Positions 8,435 through 16,278 of a stretch of 41,876 nt of DNA are shown piece by piece; the first letter of the stretch is position 1, and every line of letters starts with the position of its first letter. The notes below the pieces were generated by a model. It searched no databases. It was not told the origin of the DNA and saw only the letters and a program-made list of their open reading frames with translations. Source of the stretch: Rhodospirillales bacterium (GTDB taxonomy: Bacteria > Pseudomonadota > Alphaproteobacteria > UBA8366 > JADFVY01); assembly GCA_020356105.1 (NCBI GenBank), contig CP070634.1:3408360-3450235 (forward strand). The letters are read 5' to 3'. The position numbers and the translations under genes are program-made.

Positions 8435-9142
8435 TTACTTCCCGTCCGGAAACATCTGATGAACAGACCCAGGGAGATGCGGCGCAACGCCCCGCCCGTC
8501 AAACATATTGACCGCCAGGAAGCCGAAGACAAACCCGCCGAGATGGGCCTCCCACGCGATACGGGCGTGGATGCCGAATATCTCGCCGCCGAAGATCCCG
8601 AAGAAGAGATTCATCGCCAGCCAAGCAAGCGCAACGGTACTTCCCAGTTGCCGGTCCCAAGGCCGCATCGGCCCGCCCCGCGCCGGCCGCTTCTGTCTAC
8701 TGAGCCGTACGTAACCGCCGATCACGCCAGAGATCGCACCGGACGCGCCGACCATTAGACCAGGGGAAAAGGGATGCAGGATGAACCAACCGAGTGCTCC
8801 TGCCATGCCTGACAGCAAGAAGAAACCAACGAACCACGCTGCGCTTGCCCGCCGCGCAAGGGACGAACCAAAGACCAGCAACAAGCTGGTATTGAGCGCC
8901 AAATGCACGACATCACCATGCAGCAGGATATGCGTCACCGGCCCAGCGAACGTGGCGAAGGTCTCGAGGCTGCTTTCATGTACCTTGGTATAGACGCTCG
9001 CGTCGAACGCGAAGGCCCGGACGATCAAGCCGTCAATGCTGCGCGGCAGCAGCACGCGCACTGCATGTATCAGGATAAACGAAGCGGCCAGCCATTTCAG
9101 AATGCCCGGCGCGTTCAGGATGGGGGCTGCGGGCCGATCCAT
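8435..9142 (-). CDS. Rhomboid family intramembrane serine protease
   Basis: Read from ATG 9142 (GGAG lies about 14 bases upstream; an alternative TTG at 9166 has no ribosome-binding site), the protein has 235 residues. It carries the full rhomboid active site: H75-G-D-V-V-H80-L-A-L-N84 in the second helix, G-A-S134-G with the catalytic serine, and E-A-H200-L-G-G-F with the catalytic histidine. Six hydrophobic segments are visible. It should cleave membrane proteins within or near the bilayer. The reading frame ends just before the nitroreductase. The start region abuts a remnant of an SPFH gene. Confidence 0.9.
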   Translation of the reverse strand: MDRPAAPILNAPGILKWLAASFILIHAVRVLLPRSIDGLIVRAFAFDASVYTKVHESSLETFATFAGPVTHILLHGDVVHLALNTSLLLVFGSSLARRASAAWFVGFFLLSGMAGALGWFILHPFSPGLMVGASGAISGVIGGYVRLSRQKRPARGGPMRPWDRQLGSTVALAWLAMNLFFGIFGGEIFGIHARIAWEAHLGGFVFGFLAVNMFDGRGVAPHLPGSVHQMFPDGK

Positions 9143-9146
9143 TTTG

Positions 9147-9545
9147 TTATCCCGGTCTCCGGCCAAGTCGATGCCGCCAGCTAGCGCTGTCGGGCGCCGA
9201 CTCTATTCGGGCACCCCGTCCGCGGCAAGTCCGGGGGGCGGCTTGCGTTCCGATCGGTCCGGTCTTCAATGTGGTGCCATCGGCATCGACGACTCTCGCA
9301 CGGCCGCCGGTGGCGATTTCGGCGACGCCGCCGGTCGAGCCAATAACGCCTGCAGTCTCGACCGGCAGGAAGAATACTTTCTGGTTCGCCGACTCTGTGA
9401 ACTTGCTCAGCGCTGCGACATAGTGGCCGGCGACTAGATAATCGGTCGCCTGGCCCTCACCTTTGGCAGTCGCCCGCAAGACGATGACCGTTGCATTGTC
9501 CCCGGCCTCGCGCTCAAGCGCTTCGGAATCCCGAAACGCGGTCAC
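9147..9545 (-). pseudogene. Remnant of SPFH/stomatin-like protein (C-terminal piece only)
   Basis: Within this open frame, the stretch A-T-D-Y-L-V-A-G-H-Y-V-A-A-L, then N-Q-K-V-F-F-L-P-V-E-T-A-G-V-I-G-S, then G-G-V-A-E-I-A matches the conserved C-terminal end of stomatin/QmcA-like SPFH proteins. The upstream SPFH (Band 7) domain of some 250 residues is missing; the 3' end of the AbrB-type gene begins only 69 bases away. The residues after G-G-V-A-E-I-A do not resemble anything. No NfeD partner gene is present. I read this as the leftover of a deleted gene, although a short protein starting at GTG 9545 cannot be excluded. Confidence 0.65.
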
Positions 9546-9614
9546 CTTAGGGCATTGGGCCCGCGGGATTACAGCCTGCCGCTTGTCCTCGGTCTCCGGT
9601 ATCTGCGCCCGGCC

Positions 9615-10673
9615 TCATTCGTTCTTCGTCACACGACGAAAGACCGCAGGGGCGATCGCGACGACCAGGATGATCCGCGTTACGTGATGGGTCACCACGA
9701 AGGCGACATCGACGCCAAGCGCCAGCGCGGCGAGGCTCATCTCGGGCAGGCCGCCCGGCGCAAAGGAGAGAACGAGCGCAGGCAGGCTGGCGCTGAAGAG
9801 ATATCCGCCCGCCAATGCAAACATCGCCGCGATCGCGAGCATGACAACAGTCAGACCGGCGCCGATGGCGAGCGCGCGCAGAATCTCGCGCGGCGCAACA
9901 CCGGCAAACCGGCACCCGACCGACGCCCCGATGATCAGCTGCGCCAAATTGACCAGCTCGCGCGGGGGCTGCGACTCGGTCAGGCCCGTGATGTGCAGGG
10001 CCGCGCTCACGATCAGCGGCCCGAGCATCATCGGCGACGGCATTCGCAGCTTCCAGGCGAGAACCCAGCCCAACGCGCCCGCACCCGTCAGAATCAGCAA
10101 TTCACGGACCTCGACGCTTTCGATGCCGACACCGAGGGTCGATCGGTCAACACCCTGCAACTGGCCGGTAACCTGAAACCATATCGGAATCGCGAAGACG
10201 ACGAGCAGCACCCGGCTTCCGTGAATCAGGCCGACCTTGCGCTCGTCGGCTCCGGCCGCGCCGGCGATCGCCACCATCGAGGCCATGCCGCCCGGCATGG
10301 CGCAGAAGAAAGCGGTCACAGGATCGAACCCCGCGATGCGGCGGAAGTACGGATAGGCGATGGCCGCCGTCAGCAGAACGCAGACCGACAGCAGGGTCAG
10401 GCTGCCGAACCACTGCCCAATCCGTGCCAGCATATCGGGCGCGAAGGTGCTGCCCAGCATGACGCCGAGCACCGCGAACATGACCGGTCGGATGCGCGTG
10501 GGAGCCGTGACCGGCACGCGCAAAATCGCGGCGATCGTCGTCGTGCACATCGCGCCGAGCATCCATGGCAACGGCAGGCGCAGCCAGGAAAACAACAAGG
10601 CCCCTGCCGCTCCGATGATGAGGGCCAGGACAACCCGCGCAGCCGGACGGCCGAACATGTCGCCGGCCGTCAT
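9615..10673 (-). CDS. AbrB-duplication membrane protein (possible transporter)
   Basis: From ATG 10673, behind GGCGGAACG, the protein has 352 residues, the normal family length. It consists of about ten hydrophobic helices in two related halves. Each half has an L-P-L-P-W-M-L-G-A or M-P-S-P-M-M-L-G-P opening, which marks the Gram-negative AbrB duplication family (TIGR03082 type). F-F-C-A-M-P-G-G-M-A-S-M-V and S-F-A-P-G-G-L-P-E-M-S are further conserved pairs. The family name comes from a report on ammonia-related regulation; transport of a small compound is the likely role, with substrate unknown. An upstream start at 10751 adds 26 non-conserved residues. Confidence 0.82.
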   Translation of the reverse strand: MTAGDMFGRPAARVVLALIIGAAGALLFSWLRLPLPWMLGAMCTTTIAAILRVPVTAPTRIRPVMFAVLGVMLGSTFAPDMLARIGQWFGSLTLLSVCVLLTAAIAYPYFRRIAGFDPVTAFFCAMPGGMASMVAIAGAAGADERKVGLIHGSRVLLVVFAIPIWFQVTGQLQGVDRSTLGVGIESVEVRELLILTGAGALGWVLAWKLRMPSPMMLGPLIVSAALHITGLTESQPPRELVNLAQLIIGASVGCRFAGVAPREILRALAIGAGLTVVMLAIAAMFALAGGYLFSASLPALVLSFAPGGLPEMSLAALALGVDVAFVVTHHVTRIILVVAIAPAVFRRVTKNE

Positions 10674-10831
10674 TGCGTCGTTCCGCCAAGCCAGAAACCG
10701 CGTCCCGGACGGCCACCGCACGGACCGGGCCCGTTGCGAAGGCTGTTGCATGGCCGGTGGCCAATCGCGATGGCGGGCCGCGCTCGATACGTCGCTGCGG
10801 TGTATGAGGTTGGAATCCGGGGACGCACGGC

Positions 10832-11803
10832 TCAGACCACCTGGTCACGTGGCCGTTGTCCGGCGAACCATGCATCGAGGTTGTCGAGCGCTCGAAAGCC
10901 CATGGCATTGCGGGTTTCGACCGTCGCGCTGCCGATATGCGGTAGCAGGAACACGTTGGACAATGAAAGATAGCGCTTGTCGAAATCTGGCTCGCCCTCA
11001 TACACGTCGAGACCGGCAGCCGCCAGCTTGCCCGAGCGTAGCGCGGCGATCAGGGCATCGTCGTCGATGACCGATCCGCGGGCCGTGTTGACCACGATTG
11101 CGCCGTCAGGCAGCAACGCGATGCGGCGCGCATCCACGAAATGCCTCGTTTCGGCCGAGCCCGGGCAGTTGGTCGACAGAAAGTCGCAATGCGGCAGCAT
11201 CTCGTCAGGGTCGGCGTGAAAGATCGCGCCTTTTTCCGTCTCGGCCGGCAGCCGACTACGATTGCTGTAGTGAATTTCCATCTCGAAACCGCGGGCTCGC
11301 TGGGCAACCGCCTGGCCAATCCGCCCCATGCCGAAGATGCCCAACCGCTTGCCGGTAACCTCAACACCCAGCATGTCCATCGCCGCCCAGCGACCCCACC
11401 GTCCTTCCCGCAGGATTCGCTCCGCGTTCTGAGCCTGACGCGCGGCGCCGATGAGACAGAGCATCGTGATATCGGCGGTCGCATCGGTGAGCACTTCGGG
11501 CGTGTTTGTCACCACAAGTCCCCGGGCCTTGGCGGCCGCGATGTCGATATGGTCGTAGCCGACGGAGAATGTCGCCAGGATCTTGACCCGCTCCGGCAGC
11601 CGCGCGATCACGTCGGCGGTGAATTTCTCGGTGCCGCAGGTCAGGATCGCATCGGCACCACAGTTCCGGCTCTCGTTGATCAGATCATTCGGGCCATAAG
11701 CCACATCATCATCGTTCAGCACGCCGCGGTAATCGCGCATCAGCCGCGTTTCGACATCGGCCGGGAGTTTGCGGGTCACGAACAGGATCGGTCTTTCGGT
11801 CAT
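10832..11803 (-). CDS. D-2-hydroxyacid dehydrogenase (glyoxylate/hydroxypyruvate reductase-like)
   Basis: This 323-residue NAD(P)-dependent enzyme starts at ATG 11803 behind GGGAG. The Rossmann motif G-M-G-R-I-G-Q lies in the sequence L-G-I-F-G-M-G-R-I-G. The catalytic arginine is in N-T-A-R-G-S-V-I-D, the glutamate in D-V-Y-E-G-E-P and the histidine in L-P-H-I-G-S-A-T, the complete set of the family. It is closest in pattern to glyoxylate or hydroxypyruvate reductases, which reduce 2-oxoacids to D-2-hydroxyacids. The glycerate kinase far downstream would use the product of hydroxypyruvate reduction, but the two genes are not linked. It is divergent from eipB, with 123 bases between the starts. 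Confidence 0.88.
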   Translation of the reverse strand: MTERPILFVTRKLPADVETRLMRDYRGVLNDDDVAYGPNDLINESRNCGADAILTCGTEKFTADVIARLPERVKILATFSVGYDHIDIAAAKARGLVVTNTPEVLTDATADITMLCLIGAARQAQNAERILREGRWGRWAAMDMLGVEVTGKRLGIFGMGRIGQAVAQRARGFEMEIHYSNRSRLPAETEKGAIFHADPDEMLPHCDFLSTNCPGSAETRHFVDARRIALLPDGAIVVNTARGSVIDDDALIAALRSGKLAAAGLDVYEGEPDFDKRYLSLSNVFLLPHIGSATVETRNAMGFRALDNLDAWFAGQRPRDQVV

Positions 11804-11926
11804 GGGGTGGCTCCCGGGCAGTTTGTCGCGCCGTGTCGGCGGTTTCTTATTGCGTTGCGTCGTGACATAATCAAGGGCTGCGGGTTGCCTTCGTGCCCGA
11901 TCCTTCCAATTTCCCGGGAGCACTCT

Positions 11927-12739
11927 ATGATCCGGATGATAGCCGCAACTGCCGCGGTCTTTCTTGCCTTCTCTGCGACCGCGCAGACAACGGCCGCCGA
12001 ACTCATCTCTCACCGCGCCATCTACCGACTATCGCTGGCATCGCTCAGCCCGGACAGCGAGATATCGGCGGCAGAAGGCGGAATCGGCTACGAGATATCC
12101 GATGGGTGCGACGGCTGGATCGTCGAGCAGCAATTCGCGATGCGGATTATGTGGTCGGACGGCAATGAAATCGAGACATCCGACAGCTTTGCCTCATGGG
12201 AGTCGAAGGACGGCCTCAAATACCGTTTCAACATCCGGAAATTCAGGAACGGCACCGAGTACATGGTGATCAACGGCAGCGCCGAGCTGTCCTCCAGGAA
12301 TGGGCCCGGAACGGCGACCTTCGACGCGCCCGAAAGCGAAACGATTGCCCTCCCCAGGGGAACGATCTTTCCCACCGAACACACCGACCGGCTTCTCCAG
12401 AAGGCCCGCAAAGGTGAGAAGTTTGACCGGCAGTTGGTGTTCGACGGCTCCGAAGTCGAGGGAGCGGCACCGGTCTCAGCGTTCATTCTTGCCCAACGAC
12501 CGCCGGCGGAAGACGGCTTACTCGAACCGCCGCTTGGCCCGCATCCCGTATGGCCGATGAAGCTCGCCTTCTATGCCGCCGAAGGCAAAGCGGGCGCAGG
12601 CGAGGAGCTGCCCGATTTCGAGCTGTCGATGGACCTTCAGGAAAACGGCGTCGCGACCAAGCTGGTGCTCCACTTCGATGACTTTGCGCTAAACGGGACG
12701 CTCGAGCGCATTGAGCACTTGCCGGACGTCGGCTGCTGA
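11927..12739 (+). CDS. eipB: EipB-like cell envelope integrity protein (DUF1849)
   Basis: The 270-residue protein starts at ATG 11927 behind GGGAG. It has a signal peptide (MIRMIAATAAVFLAFSATAQ, cleavage near residue 24) and a DUF1849 beta-rich domain opening with L-I-S-H-R-A-I-Y-R-L-S-L. C61 in S-D-G-C-D-G-W and C270, the very last residue, match the two cysteines that form the disulfide in Brucella EipB, the characterised member, a periplasmic protein needed for envelope integrity. W-E-S-K-D-G-L-K-Y-R-F, the conserved middle part, is also present. It is monocistronic, divergent from the dehydrogenase and convergent with dinB. Confidence 0.85.
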   Translation: MIRMIAATAAVFLAFSATAQTTAAELISHRAIYRLSLASLSPDSEISAAEGGIGYEISDGCDGWIVEQQFAMRIMWSDGNEIETSDSFASWESKDGLKYRFNIRKFRNGTEYMVINGSAELSSRNGPGTATFDAPESETIALPRGTIFPTEHTDRLLQKARKGEKFDRQLVFDGSEVEGAAPVSAFILAQRPPAEDGLLEPPLGPHPVWPMKLAFYAAEGKAGAGEELPDFELSMDLQENGVATKLVLHFDDFALNGTLERIEHLPDVGC

Positions 12740-12778
12740 ACGACCGGCCTGGGCCAGGCGAAGGGGGCGACGAGCGGA

Positions 12779-14044
12779 TCAGAGACTCCGGCCTTTCATG
12801 ATCGCGGTCTTCCCGGCCTTGCGCCGCACCCGGTCGATTGCACGCTCCAAGCGGGCGTCCGGGCGATCTTCCGGTGCCAGCAGATCGGGCTGGGGCGCCC
12901 GTTCGGCGGCGCAAAGCTCTTCGGCGCCGACACCGACGAGACGAAACGCTTCGCCACCGGCCTCGCGTGCCAGCAATGGCTGTACGGCCTGGAAGAGCTC
13001 TTCGGCCAGGTTAGTCGGACGCGCGAGGGTGCGACTGCGCGTCATCAACCTGAAATCTGCGGTCTTCAGCTTGAGCGTGACTCGCTGCCCAAGGACGTCT
13101 CTGGCCTTCAGGCGTCGCGCAACATCCTCGCACAACGGCCACATGGCCCTCGACAGCACGGCAGAATCGGCACTGTCGGCGACCAACGTGGTTTCACTGG
13201 AGACGCTCTTGGCCCGTTGAACGGGACTGACCTTGCGGTCATCCCGGCCGCGCGCAAATCGATGGAGCTGGTGTCCGACCGCGCCATAGCGGCGAATCAG
13301 GGTCGCCTCATCAATCGTCTGCAGGTCGCCGATGGTCGAGATACCGTCGCGCCGCAGCCTTGCCTCCAGCGCACGGCCGACACCGTAGATCGTGCCGATC
13401 GGGCGCGGCGCGAGAAACTGTCTGGCCTCCGCGCACCCGATCACGGCGAAGCCGCGCGGCTTGTCGAGATCCGATGCGGTTTTGGCGAGGAACTTGTTGT
13501 AGCTGAGGCCGATGCTCACGCCGATGCCAATTGTCCGTTCGATGTCCAGCGCGAGTCGGGCCAAGGTGCCCGCCGGACTGCGGCGATGCAGCAACTCGGT
13601 CCCGCCGAGATCGAGAAACGCCTCATCGATCGACAACGGTTCGACCAACGGCGTTGCGGCGCGCATCAGTGCCCGGACCTGGCTGCCCACGGCCGCGTAT
13701 TTTGCCATGTCGGGTCGGATCACGACCGCGTCGGGGCAGACCTCGAGAGCCTTGAACATCGGCATTGCCGAACGTATGCCGTAGACCCTCGCAACATAGC
13801 AGGCCGCCGCCACCACACCGCGCCGTCCACCGCCGATGATGACCGGACGGTCGACGAGGTCAGGGCAATCCCGCTTTTCGATCGCGGCGTAAAACGCATC
13901 GCAATCGATATGGGCGATCGCCAGCCGATGCAGTTCGGGATGGCTCAAAACGCGGGGCGAGCCACACTCCGGGCAACGCTCTTCGGGCATCTCCGCCGGT
14001 GCAGCCAGGCAATCCCTGCACATATGGCCGAGCGCGTGACTCAT
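12779..14044 (-). CDS. dinB: DNA polymerase IV with N-terminal zinc ribbon
   Basis: This 421-residue Y-family polymerase starts at ATG 14044, overlapping the ROK kinase stop by four bases (ATGA). C9-x2-C12 and C24-P-E-C27 form a zinc-ribbon-like N-terminus typical of the alphaproteobacterial DinB branch. The catalytic centre is seen in H-I-D47-C-D-A-F-Y-A-A-I-E and S-I-D140-E141-A-F-L-D-L. Y-N-K-F-L-A-K-T-A-S-D and G-V-G-R-A-L-E-A-R-L, the helix-hairpin-helix part, follow. It performs translesion synthesis and is usually SOS-induced; I see no clear LexA site in front, and the overlap suggests co-expression with the kinase. The C-terminus lacks an obvious beta-clamp motif, which I could not define with confidence. 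Confidence 0.9.
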   Translation of the reverse strand: MSHALGHMCRDCLAAPAEMPEERCPECGSPRVLSHPELHRLAIAHIDCDAFYAAIEKRDCPDLVDRPVIIGGGRRGVVAAACYVARVYGIRSAMPMFKALEVCPDAVVIRPDMAKYAAVGSQVRALMRAATPLVEPLSIDEAFLDLGGTELLHRRSPAGTLARLALDIERTIGIGVSIGLSYNKFLAKTASDLDKPRGFAVIGCAEARQFLAPRPIGTIYGVGRALEARLRRDGISTIGDLQTIDEATLIRRYGAVGHQLHRFARGRDDRKVSPVQRAKSVSSETTLVADSADSAVLSRAMWPLCEDVARRLKARDVLGQRVTLKLKTADFRLMTRSRTLARPTNLAEELFQAVQPLLAREAGGEAFRLVGVGAEELCAAERAPQPDLLAPEDRPDARLERAIDRVRRKAGKTAIMKGRSL

Positions 14045-14946
14045 GCCTCGCCTTCCGTGGGCCAGAGCCAGGCGGCCCCTCTGACGCCGCTCGAGTCCCC
14101 GTGCTGCGGCGGCAAGAGGCGCGTCGCCACCCGGTCCGAGAAGATCCAGCGATCCCACATCGATGGGATCGTCTCATACAAGCGATCGATATTGGACATG
14201 CCCCCGCCGAGCACGACGACGTCCGGGTCGAACAGGTTGATGACATGCGCCAGAGCCCGCGCCAATCGCTCCTCATAGCGGGCGAAGCTCGCCATACACT
14301 CGGCGTCCCCATCTGCGGCGCGCGCAACGAGCGTGGCCGGGTCAAGGCGTTGCGACGTGCCGGCCTCGTGGTCGCGGCGGAGACCAGGGCCCGACAGATA
14401 GGTTTCAATACAGCCATTCCGACCACACCAGCAAGGCGGCCCCGGATATTCGTCGGGCGCCGGCCAGGGCAACGGGTTATGCCCCCATTCTCCGGCGATC
14501 GCGTTAATGCCGGTGTGAAGCGCGCCGTTGATCACGAGGCCGCCCCCGACACCGGTACCCAGGATCACACCGAACACCGCGGAGGCTCCCGCACCGGAAC
14601 CGTCCGCTGCTTCCGAGAGCGCGAAACAATTCGCATCATTTGCGATGCGGACGTTCTGGCCGAGCACGTTCGACAGGTCTTGCGCGAACGGCATCCCGTT
14701 CAACCACGTCGAGTTGGCGTTCTTGACCAGGTCAGTGGCCGGCGAAACAGTGCCGGGAATGCCAACGCCGATGCTGCAGCTCGCCCCTGCCTCGGCCATC
14801 GCCTGCCGCACCAAAGATGCGATGGCGTCAAGCACTGCGGGATAATTGCGAGGTGTTTCGGTCCGACGCCGGAACACCACATCGCCGTCAGGCGACAGCA
14901 ATGCAATCTCGATCTTGCTACCCCCGAGATCGATGCCTATGCGCAC
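14041..14946 (-). CDS. ROK family sugar kinase
   Basis: The 301-residue protein starts at GTG 14946, eight bases after GGGAGG. M-R-I-G-I-D-L-G-G-S-K is the first phosphate-binding loop. N-D104 within I-A-N-D-A-N holds the catalytic aspartate; G-T-G-V-G-G-G-L is the second ATP motif; and G-E-W-G-H156 with C172-x-C174-x4-C179 makes the zinc site of ROK kinases. There is no DNA-binding N-terminus, so it is a kinase and not a repressor. The pattern is close to fructokinase (Mak) and N-acetylglucosamine kinase; the sugar cannot be decided. It overlaps dinB and is divergent from divK. Confidence 0.87.
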   Translation of the reverse strand: MRIGIDLGGSKIEIALLSPDGDVVFRRRTETPRNYPAVLDAIASLVRQAMAEAGASCSIGVGIPGTVSPATDLVKNANSTWLNGMPFAQDLSNVLGQNVRIANDANCFALSEAADGSGAGASAVFGVILGTGVGGGLVINGALHTGINAIAGEWGHNPLPWPAPDEYPGPPCWCGRNGCIETYLSGPGLRRDHEAGTSQRLDPATLVARAADGDAECMASFARYEERLARALAHVINLFDPDVVVLGGGMSNIDRLYETIPSMWDRWIFSDRVATRLLPPQHGDSSGVRGAAWLWPTEGEA

Positions 14947-15130
14947 CCGATTCTGCCTCCCGAATCATATCGCCGCGGCAATGTGCCCGTATGATTATTG
15001 CTTATCCGCCGAATTATGATACGAATCAAAACAATCCCGTCCAAATTAACCTTCTGTATACCAATCAATGCGACGATTTCGCCTCGGACAATCCAGATTG
15101 CGGTCCGCTCCGACCCGGGGGGCATAAGAG

Positions 15131-15502
15131 ATGGCCAAGACGATCCTAATCGTCGAGGACAACGAGCTGAATATGAAGCTCTTCCGCGATCTGCTGGAAG
15201 CTCAGGGATACGACATACTGGAGACGCGCGACGGAATGCAGGCGCTTGAGCTGGCCCGCGAGGAGCGGCCCGATCTCATCGTCATGGATATTCAATTGCC
15301 GCAGGTTTCGGGGCTCGAAGTCACGAAATGGATCAAGGCGGACGACAATCTGAAACACATCCCGGTGGTCGCGGTTACCGCCTTTGCCATGAAGGGGGAT
15401 GAGGAAAAGATCCGCGAGGGCGGCTGCGAGGCCTATGTCGCCAAGCCGATATCGGTCAAGGATTTCCTTTCCACCATTGAGCGCTTTCTCGGCAACTCCT
15501 GA
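15131..15502 (+). CDS. divK: Single-domain response regulator DivK
   Basis: The 123-residue protein is a lone receiver domain. [20 protein letters not shown], then [22 protein letters not shown] and [22 protein letters not shown] agree almost residue for residue with DivK of Caulobacter as I remember it. D53 is the phosphoacceptor, D9/D10-type acidic residues and K105 complete the site. DivK controls CckA/CtrA signalling and cell polarity. In many relatives pleD follows; here it does not, and the next gene is a small unrelated protein. A TTAA-N7-TATA sequence at 15046-15060 resembles half of a CtrA site, but this is weak. Confidence 0.92.
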   Translation: MAKTILIVEDNELNMKLFRDLLEAQGYDILETRDGMQALELAREERPDLIVMDIQLPQVSGLEVTKWIKADDNLKHIPVVAVTAFAMKGDEEKIREGGCEAYVAKPISVKDFLSTIERFLGNS

Positions 15503-15777
15503 GCCAAGCCGGAAACCCGAAAACAGCATCAATCCCGCGATTGCAGCGGCGCCGATGGTTGCCAGTCCGACGACGCTCCAACGGGGATGCGCACTCCCGG
15601 TTCGGCGGCGATGCCTCGAGGCGATGCGACGACCCGCCGACCCTCTCGCCCTGCCCCGGTCGAATGGCCGCGCGAACCTTAAACGAAGCTGAAATCCCGC
15701 GTCAGCGAGTGTTCAGGCAACGCAAGATAATCTCTCGCGACAATCTGGACCGCCCCACTGTTAAGGAGATTTTCGGC

Positions 15778-16167
15778 ATGAAGGAAATCAAGAACGACAG
15801 CCCCGCAGAAACCATGAGTGACGGCGAGATCGAGTCGGTGGACGCCGGCCGCCGCCGAGCGCTGGCCCGGCTCGGCCTGACGGCAGCGATCGCCTATGCG
15901 GCCCCTGCCCTGCTCCCCCTGACGCCGGTCAAGGCCGACAGCGGCTCCGGCGGCGGCGGTGACTCCGACTCGGGCGGTGGCTCAAACAGCGGCAGCAGCG
16001 GCTCCAGCGGTACCGACGCATCCGATGGCACCGATGCGTCCGACGGCACCGATGCATCCGACGGCACCGACCCGTCCGGCCCGTCCGACGGATCGGATGA
16101 CGCCGATGACGGCACCAACCCGACGGAACCCACCGAGGCAACGGAGCCATCCGACGAAGTTGACTAA
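15778..16167 (+). CDS. Small protein with RR leader-like motif and Ser/Thr/Asp repeat tail (candidate kinase substrate)
   Basis: The 129-residue product starts at ATG 15778 behind a strong AAGGAG. Residues 1-24 are acidic. Residues 25-53 read R-R-R-A-L-A-R-L-G-L, then a hydrophobic stretch with Y40-A-A-P43-A-L-L-P-L ending in V-K-A, similar to the short Y-x-A-P anchors found in small proteins next to PqqD and HPr-kinase-like genes. From residue 54 to the end the chain has only D, S, G, T, A, N, P, E and V, with three exact S-D-G-T-D-A-type repeats. The motif could be a Tat-like or uncleaved membrane signal, or a recognition leader. It is followed by a hairpin and the first HPrK-PqqD gene. The function is unknown; a role as the kinase substrate is my inference. 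Confidence 0.72.
   Translation: MKEIKNDSPAETMSDGEIESVDAGRRRALARLGLTAAIAYAAPALLPLTPVKADSGSGGGGDSDSGGGSNSGSSGSSGTDASDGTDASDGTDASDGTDPSGPSDGSDDADDGTNPTEPTEATEPSDEVD
16012..16077 (+). repeat. 18-bp tandem repeats in small-protein tail
   Basis: Three consecutive 18-bp units (16012-16029, 16030-16047, 16048-16065) and a partial fourth (16066-16077) encode T-D-A-S-D-G three times and then T-D-P-S. Units differ by one to three silent bases, so copy number may change by slippage while the reading frame is kept. Confidence 0.85.
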
Positions 16168-16189
16168 AGCAGCTTTTCGCTGGAATCTT

Positions 16190-16215
16190 GGGGACGGCGC
16201 GTCGGTGCCGTCCCC
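16190..16215 (+). terminator. Hairpin between small protein and first HPrK-PqqD gene
   Basis: GGGGACGGC (16190-16198) and GCCGTCCCC (16207-16215) form a perfect nine-pair stem with an eight-base loop, 22 bases after the stop codon. Only ATTCC follows, with no clear T run, so it may be a partial terminator or a 3' stabilising hairpin that raises the small protein transcript over the kinase. Confidence 0.6.
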
Positions 16216-16278
16216 ATTCCTCATATCTGTCGCAGCTTTCCGGCAAGACCCCGACGCGGGGACATGACGATCTGACGC

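Noticed and set aside
9555..10973. Long + strand frame (472 codons) opposite the AbrB-type gene
   Set aside because: The product is polar and Q/R/D-rich with no motif, whereas the - strand encodes a ten-helix membrane protein of a known family.
15046..15060. CtrA-like TTAA-N7-TATA before divK
   Set aside because: The second half does not match TTAA. divK is CtrA-controlled in Caulobacter, but this single partial match is not enough.
15503..15777. Hydrophobic stretch on - downstream of divK (V-V-G-L-A-T-I-G-A-A-A-I-A-G-L-M-L-F)
   Set aside because: It looks like a membrane helix but has no start with a ribosome-binding site, and continues as a shadow frame through divK. I treat the 275 bases as non-coding apart from promoter signals.
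15778..16167. Simple Tat-exported protein
   Set aside because: The R-R and hydrophobic stretch resemble a Tat signal, but the hydrophobic part has the Y-x-A-P-x-L-L pattern shared by both cassettes and the context favours a recognition segment. Export is not excluded.
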